A DNA stretch of 17,224 nt, from contig JBJHCR010000109.1 of the NCBI GenBank assembly GCA_050486105.1, positions 1-17,224 of the forward strand, written 5' to 3'. Position 1 is the stretch's first letter, and each line of letters begins with the position of its first letter. The notes below the pieces were generated by a model, which saw only the letters and a program-made list of their open reading frames with translations, had not been told where the DNA came from and searched no databases. This DNA comes from JAEXNA01 sp050486105. Lineage in GTDB: Bacteria > Vulcanimicrobiota > Xenobia > Xenobiales > JADMJV01. This document shows, piece after piece, positions 13,390 to 17,224 of this stretch. The translations under genes were made by a program, and so were the position numbers.

Positions 13390-13874
13390 AGGGTGCTTGA
13401 GAGGTCGTGCTCTTGAACGAGGTGCTCAAGCAGGTGCTCGCAGGCCGCAAAGCATAAATCGAGAACGTCTTCAAAGCCCCGGTCGCCCCCGTAGTAGGGG
13501 TCGGGAACAGCGCTCCCCTTGGGAGAGTTGGGGTCAAAATCTCTCAGGAGACGAATTTTATGGTCATGTTTTCCGTTGGCCAAGGAAGAAATCTCGCGAA
13601 GGTTGCTCGAGTCCATGCACAGCACATAATCGAAGCGGTCGAAGTCTTCTCTTTTGAATTGCCGGGCCCGACTGGGAAGCTCTACCCCTCGAGCTTTGGC
13701 TGCCCGAGCCGAACGGCGGTCGGCCGGTTCGCCGGTGTGGTAAGCGGCCGTTCCGGCGCTGTCGACCGTGATTGCCTGAGATAGGCCCTCCCGCTCCACT
13801 AGGCTCAGCATGATCCCTTCGGCGGTGGGAGAGCGACAGATGTTTCCGAGGCAGACAAAACAGACTGAAATCAT
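13386..13874 (-). CDS. Low-molecular-weight protein tyrosine phosphatase family
   Basis: 162 residues, usual family length. The P-loop 'CLGNICRS' (C8-x5-R14) at the N-terminus and 'DPYYGG' (D125, the general acid) give a complete active site. Such enzymes remove phosphate from tyrosines or, in the deglycation-linked subgroup found beside FN3K genes, from protein-bound ribulosamine/erythrulosamine 5-phosphates. The gene lies 27 bp after the ThiO-like gene and overlaps the fructosamine kinase start by 4 nt (GTGA), so it is translated with it. The adjacency favours the sugar-phosphate substrate over phosphotyrosine (inference). Cytoplasmic. Confidence 0.93.
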   Translation of the reverse strand: MISVCFVCLGNICRSPTAEGIMLSLVEREGLSQAITVDSAGTAAYHTGEPADRRSARAAKARGVELPSRARQFKREDFDRFDYVLCMDSSNLREISSLANGKHDHKIRLLRDFDPNSPKGSAVPDPYYGGDRGFEDVLDLCFAACEHLLEHLVQEHDLSSTL

Positions 13875-13901
13875 AGCCTGGAGTTTAGCGGACCCTGGCT
13901 G

Positions 13902-14972
13902 TTAGGGCAAGGGTCGAGAGTGAGGCCTTCGGTGAGCGAGTTTTGGTCGATGTGGCGAAAAGTGACCAAGCCAAGCGGGGGTTTCGTTTAGCACGAGCTG
14001 GCGAGCTAGAGTCCGAGCCAGCAGTGGAGCGGTCAAGAAACCGTTGCGGCCGAGTCCTGCGAGCACGGCCAGACCCTCGCTCCACAAACCGGCCATAGGT
14101 AAGCCATCGGGAGGACTCACTCGAACCCCGAAGATAGGTGGCTGAGCTTCGAACTTGCCTGGAGGCAGTCCCTCGGGCCACCTTTCGGTTGGTTCAACGG
14201 TGGTGGCGAGGCGGGCGAGGCTTTCGGACCTCGGCACCACCGTCCAAGGAGCGTGCGGGTCTTCCAAAGAGTGGGAGAGTTCGGATTCCAAGCTCACTTC
14301 ATGGCACCATCCGGGTTGCGTTTGCCACAGCTTCTCAGGGTCTTCTCCCAGGAGGGTCCAGGTTTCGGGTCCTGCCGCCACCACCACGGCGTGGGCAGAA
14401 AGTTCGCGCCCGTCCCCGAGCATGACACCAGAGCCGGCCACGGCCGCGACCGTGGCTTCGATTTTGCCGACCCCCTTCACCGCCAGGGCCTCTTCTAAGG
14501 AGTTCAAAAGAACCACTGGATCGACTCTGGCGTCTTCGAGCAAGACGGCCGCTTGAACGGATTCGGGTAGGCTTGATGCTCGTGATTGAGCCTGGGCTTG
14601 GTTGAGATATTGAGCCGGCACACCCAGCCCTTGCAGGGTTCGGGCAAAGGACTCGAGAGCAGAACTTCGTTCAGGGTCCACGGAGAGCCGCAAATGTCCA
14701 AATTGGCAGAATTCCACCCGATGAGGGCAGTCCTGGGCTAACCGCCTAAGAAAATCGGGATAAGCGGCCAGGCACCTCCGGCGAAGCTCCAGGTGAAGTC
14801 GGGAAATTCGACCCCCGGCTAGGCTCAGCAAACCCGCAGCGGCCTCAGAGGCGTTGCGACGGTGATCGGTAATTATGAGGACACGTTGCTCAAACTGGGC
14901 CAACTCCCAGGCTAAGCAAAGCCCGGCAATCCCAGACCCCACCACCAAGATGTCGCAAACCACGCCGGACAA
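13902..14972 (-). CDS. FAD-dependent amine oxidase of the DAO family (ThiO-like)
   Basis: 356 residues. FAD-binding Rossmann motif 'VVGSGIAG' (G12-x-G14-x2-G17), 'ASEAAAGLLSLAGGR' (about 42-56) equivalent to the ThiO/DadA 'A-S-x-A-x-A-G' segment, 'VVVAAGPET' (about 195-203) and the C-terminal flavin-contact 'LAGLGRNGFLTAPLLARTLA' similar to glycine oxidase. The family oxidises amino or N-substituted amino acids to imines with H2O2 release. No thiamine genes are nearby, so glycine oxidase is not assured; an Amadori-compound oxidase role would fit the downstream kinase/phosphatase pair (inference). The start is TTG at 14972, or GTG three codons later; no clear ribosome site. It sits 14 bp behind the RHH gene. 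The tail after 'FSPHRP' is basic and unusual. Confidence 0.85.
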   Translation of the reverse strand: MSGVVCDILVVGSGIAGLCLAWELAQFEQRVLIITDHRRNASEAAAGLLSLAGGRISRLHLELRRRCLAAYPDFLRRLAQDCPHRVEFCQFGHLRLSVDPERSSALESFARTLQGLGVPAQYLNQAQAQSRASSLPESVQAAVLLEDARVDPVVLLNSLEEALAVKGVGKIEATVAAVAGSGVMLGDGRELSAHAVVVAAGPETWTLLGEDPEKLWQTQPGWCHEVSLESELSHSLEDPHAPWTVVPRSESLARLATTVEPTERWPEGLPPGKFEAQPPIFGVRVSPPDGLPMAGLWSEGLAVLAGLGRNGFLTAPLLARTLARQLVLNETPAWLGHFSPHRPKLAHRRPHSRPLP

Positions 14973-14986
14973 GTGAGGTTAAGTGC

Positions 14987-15562
14987 TTAGGTCCATTCCC
15001 GGTCGAGCCAGCTCGGTTCGGCTTGGGCTTGGGAGCGAAAATGAGAACGGGTGCGTGACTGGGAACGAGATGGATAAGAGCGTTTTTCTGGCTCAGGCTT
15101 CCTAGGAAGCCAAGTGATCCCAAGGAGGTTCTGCTTGTCGTAATCCGGCCAGTTTTCAGGCTCCCACTGGGAAAAGTCGACGTTCTCAAACTGGTCCTCG
15201 GGGCAGATCTCCTGAATCCAAGAAAATGGGCTCGGGCAAGGTTCTGACTCTTCGACCACTAGGTCGAAGTAGGCGAAGAAGTCGCGCTCGGTTTCTGTTT
15301 GGCCGGCCGAGGCTGCTTCAGGAAACTCGGAACGACCCAGCACGTCGCCAAACATGCGCTCGGTGAAGGCGTTGTCCCAGGTGGGGTCGACCAGATCCGG
15401 TAAGATCTCAAAGTCGGGTTCCAAGGCAAACTGGGCTTGACCGTGCAGGTAAGAGTTCAGAGCTCTCCGGCAGATCTCTGCCATCGATTCCCCTCGCTCC
15501 TGGGCCACCTTCCTCAAACTTTCCAGTTGGGATTCACTCAGACCAAAAGAGAATCTTTTCAT
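14987..15562 (-). CDS. Ribbon-helix-helix protein with a long acidic/polar C-terminal region
   Basis: 191 residues. Residues 1-40 fit a ribbon-helix-helix DNA-binding fold: 'MKRFSFGLSESQLESLRKVA' followed by 'GESMAEICRRALNSYLHG' (strand, helix, turn, helix). Residues 45-150 are acidic and aromatic (repeated W, F, D, E), then an Arg/Ser-rich stretch ('SRSQSRTRSHFRSQAQ'). The C-terminal part matches nothing I know. As first gene before ThiO-like, phosphatase and kinase genes, it is a plausible autoregulator of that operon. The promoter sits so close to the ATG that the mRNA should be leaderless. Confidence 0.7.
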   Translation of the reverse strand: MKRFSFGLSESQLESLRKVAQERGESMAEICRRALNSYLHGQAQFALEPDFEILPDLVDPTWDNAFTERMFGDVLGRSEFPEAASAGQTETERDFFAYFDLVVEESEPCPSPFSWIQEICPEDQFENVDFSQWEPENWPDYDKQNLLGITWLPRKPEPEKRSYPSRSQSRTRSHFRSQAQAEPSWLDREWT

Positions 15563-15568
15563 AACAGC

Positions 15569-15597
15569 AGTATAACAGGGTAGGCTGCTTCAGACAA
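15569..15597 (-). promoter_or_regulatory. Promoter of the RHH/deglycation operon, leaderless
   Basis: -35 TTGTCT (15597-15592), 17-bp spacer, -10 TATACT (15574-15569). The expected start, seven bases after the -10, coincides with the A of the ATG at 15562; there is no room for a ribosome site. Confidence 0.75.
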
Positions 15598-15643
15598 TCT
15601 GGGATCGAGGGGTGGGGTGCTCGGTCTTGGTGGTTTGCAGGGG

Positions 15644-15754
15644 ATGTATTGCGGAGCGTGGGCGCAGAAATACGTCTCCGCTCGCGCGATCACATTTGTG
15701 CTCTTTGTTTGTGTGGCAAGCTTGGGCACCGGCTACCTCTTGAAGGTCTTCTAG
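15644..15754 (+). CDS. Possible small single-helix membrane protein
   Basis: ATG-initiated 36-codon frame with basic residues up to about 14 followed by a hydrophobic stretch 'AITFVLFVCVASLGTGYLL' that could span a membrane, ending KVF. AGGGG lies directly on the ATG (no spacing), and an in-frame TTG is four codons upstream. No promoter is obvious. Weak evidence; it may be chance, but nothing else explains 15600-15780. Confidence 0.22.
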   Translation: MYCGAWAQKYVSARAITFVLFVCVASLGTGYLLKVF

Positions 15755-15788
15755 CGATTCGATTTTCAAGATCGTCACCACCGATCTC

Positions 15789-16940
15789 ATGGACTCCAAC
15801 AACCCTCCTCGAGAACTCTATCGGGCCTACGATCACCTCAGCCGGATCGTCGCCGAGCTTGAGCTTCTTGAATACGATGAGCAGGATGACCCCGTTTTCA
15901 TCGTCACCCGCTACGAGCATAACGACCCCGAAGTCTCCGGCAACCCCGAGGACCCGTGGCTGGTCACCAAGGTCACCGCTCACAACGGGGCGATCACCGA
16001 ATACGAATACACTCCACGAGGTAACCTCAGGAAGGTCATCGATGCCCAGGGTAATGAGACCGTTCTCACCTATGTCGAGGATGACGACCAACACCCGGCC
16101 TATGCCACCTTTCCCGACCTGGTCACCGAAGTTCGCCGGCCTGCTCCGGATCTCGACGGTGCCCCAACCACCTTCTATCCACCTACCAAGTTCGAGTACA
16201 ATTCGACCACCGGGAACTTAGAGAGCATCGAAGACGCTCTCGGCCAGTTCACTTATCTGGATTACAATGGTGCCGGTCAGGTCACCGAGGTCATCGACCG
16301 TCGAGGGTTCAAAACCTTGATGGAATATGACTCCCGGGCCAACCTCACCAAGGTCTCGGTGCAGAAGAGTCTCAATCCAGCCCAGGACGATCCCAGTGAC
16401 TTTCGCTCCATCGAACTCACCTACGACACCTATGACAACCTCATCGAGGTCGAAGACGATAACGGGAACACCATTGAAGTCCAATACGATGATATCGACA
16501 GACCCACTATGGTCACCGACGGCAACAATGTGGACACCATCTTTGAATATGTCGACCGGGTCCTCAAGGAGGTCGAACTTCCGGCCAACAGTGGATCTGC
16601 AGCAAGTTCTCGAAAAACCGAGATCGAGCACGACGCTTTTGGCCGTCCGGTCAAGGTCTTCCGAGACAAGGACGGCAGCAATCAAGAGATGCGACACCCA
16701 CCTTCGGCGGGTACCCGATTCAGCTACGACGGATTCTCCCAACTGCGAGCCCTCACCCGCATCAAGAACCAGTCCGAAAAGAGCCACACCAGCAGCTATG
16801 ATCGTCAGGGTCGGACCGTTAGTTCCATCGACCCTCTCAATCAGGAGAGCACGGCGGCTTACGAGCCCTTTTGCGTCGGTTTTGCCAGCACTTCGGCTCG
16901 AGGAGTACGAAGGAAGGTTAGGATGTTTCGGCCTTCATAA
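15789..16940 (+). pseudogene. RHS/YD-repeat protein fragment, 5'-truncated and interrupted
   Basis: 383 codons with at least eight YD-type repeats, e.g. 'YDHLSRIV', 'YEYTPRGNLRKVIDAQGNE', 'YNGAGQVTEVIDRRG', 'YDTYDNLIEVEDDNGN', 'YDDIDRPTMVTDGNN', 'HDAFGRPVKVF'. RHS proteins are long (usually well over 1000 residues) secreted shells around a toxic tip. Here no signal peptide, N-terminal domain, ribosome site or promoter is seen before the ATG, and the frame is open upstream only to a TGA near 15740. After 'STAAYE' (16865) the sequence stops looking like RHS and ends at TAA 16938; RHS coding resumes in the same frame at 17103. It is most likely a remnant or displaced RHS cassette. Confidence 0.75.
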
Positions 16941-17102
16941 GACGAGCTGAAAGTTCGACTGCGCCCGGAGTTCAAGGAGCCTGAACTCTGAGGACCGGAT
17001 TTACCCTAGATCGGTAATGAGGACCGGAGGAGGGCAGGCGACGCCGAAATCCGGGATGCAGGCGGGCTTTCAGCCGTTTGGAGAAGGCCGGAACGTCCTC
17101 AT
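16866..17102. mobile_element. Inverted-repeat-rich sequence interrupting the RHS gene (possible insertion)
   Basis: About 237 bp between RHS codons '...TAAYE' and 'FDTLCRLTQV'. Joining the flanks gives a perfect YD repeat, so the boundaries are close to right. Inside: GAGTTCA/TGAACTC hairpin with 7-nt loop (16968-16988), TTACC/GGTAA hairpin with 7-nt loop (17001-17017), the direct repeat TGAGGACCGG at 16989 and 17018, and its near inverse CCGGAACGTCCTCA at 17088-17101. Two in-frame stops. No transposase and no target duplication visible. Type of element unknown. Confidence 0.4.
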
Positions 17103-17224
17103 TTCGACACTCTGTGTCGTCTGACCCAGGTCGATGTCGGTTCGCCCGATGCCGACCCTCTCGAATTGGCGAATGTCCGAGAGTCCAGGACTTTTCAATA
17201 TGACGATCTCGGGCGTCTCATCGG
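17103..17224 (+). CDS. RHS/YD-repeat protein, continuation past the interruption (partial)
   Basis: In the same frame as the 15789 gene: 'FDTLCRLTQVDV' and 'FQYDDLGRLI' are canonical YD repeats, the last one cut by the window end. There is no start codon or ribosome site of its own. It confirms that the sequence between 16866 and 17102 interrupts one RHS gene. Confidence 0.7.

Noticed and set aside
15649..16221. 190-codon open frame overlapping the RHS gene in another frame
   Set aside because: Ser/Pro/Arg-rich shadow; the YD repeats are in the 15789 frame.
1..17224. CRISPR array, rRNA, complete tRNA or transposase genes
   Set aside because: No regularly spaced direct repeats, no rRNA or tRNA signatures and no transposase motifs seen on either strand.

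Overview
The window is 17.2 kb of bacterial chromosome, moderately GC-rich by eye, with gene order typical of a free-living Gram-negative-like bacterium. A run of ten N (12943-12952) shows that it is a scaffold from a draft or metagenome assembly. I cannot name the species. The mix (MoxR/DUF58/transglutaminase operon, DUF1415, GH19 enzyme, DUF2817 peptidase, RHS protein) suggests an uncultured, poorly sampled lineage, but that is a guess.

Layout. (1) 1-1112: a small phosphatase/rhodanese-like gene on the minus strand. Upstream of it lies a 183-nt region closed by an 18-nt inverted repeat, which looks like a structured RNA. Next come a plus-strand 30-codon small gene and a strong bidirectional terminator. 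(2) 1160-7796, minus strand: a tightly overlapping operon DUF58 -> transglutaminase (split by a frameshift in a run of nine C) -> MoxR ATPase -> secreted TPR protein. This is the classic membrane-associated MoxR/DUF58/transglutaminase set. (3) 8062-12427: an accessory block with a GH19 chitinase/endolysin-like protein bearing a Met/Gly-rich N-terminus, a DUF2817 M14-type peptidase, DUF1415, a flavin-reductase-fold PPOX protein and an unrecognised Gly-rich 179-aa protein. (4) 12513-15562, minus strand: RHH-domain protein -> ThiO-like flavin oxidase -> low-molecular-weight phosphatase -> fructosamine kinase, probably a protein-deglycation operon. The kinase is broken only by an assembly gap that can be collapsed. 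(5) 15600-17224: a 5'-truncated RHS/YD-repeat gene interrupted by about 237 bp of inverted-repeat-rich sequence, after which the RHS frame resumes.

Most interesting signal. Four transcription units (the small gene at 956, the GH19 gene, the M14 gene and the 179-aa gene) each carry an 18-bp interrupted palindrome close to TGTTAC-N6-GTAACA. It lies 84-93 bp before the start codon, and in three cases about 60 bp before the start predicted from a -10 box with a poor -35. Two of these proteins also share the N-terminal pattern M-x3-T-L-[SN]-S-x-[KR]-T and lack Sec signals. Together this suggests a co-activated set of wall-active or exported proteins, which I could not match to any system I know. 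All of this comes from reading by eye; no alignment or search was run.
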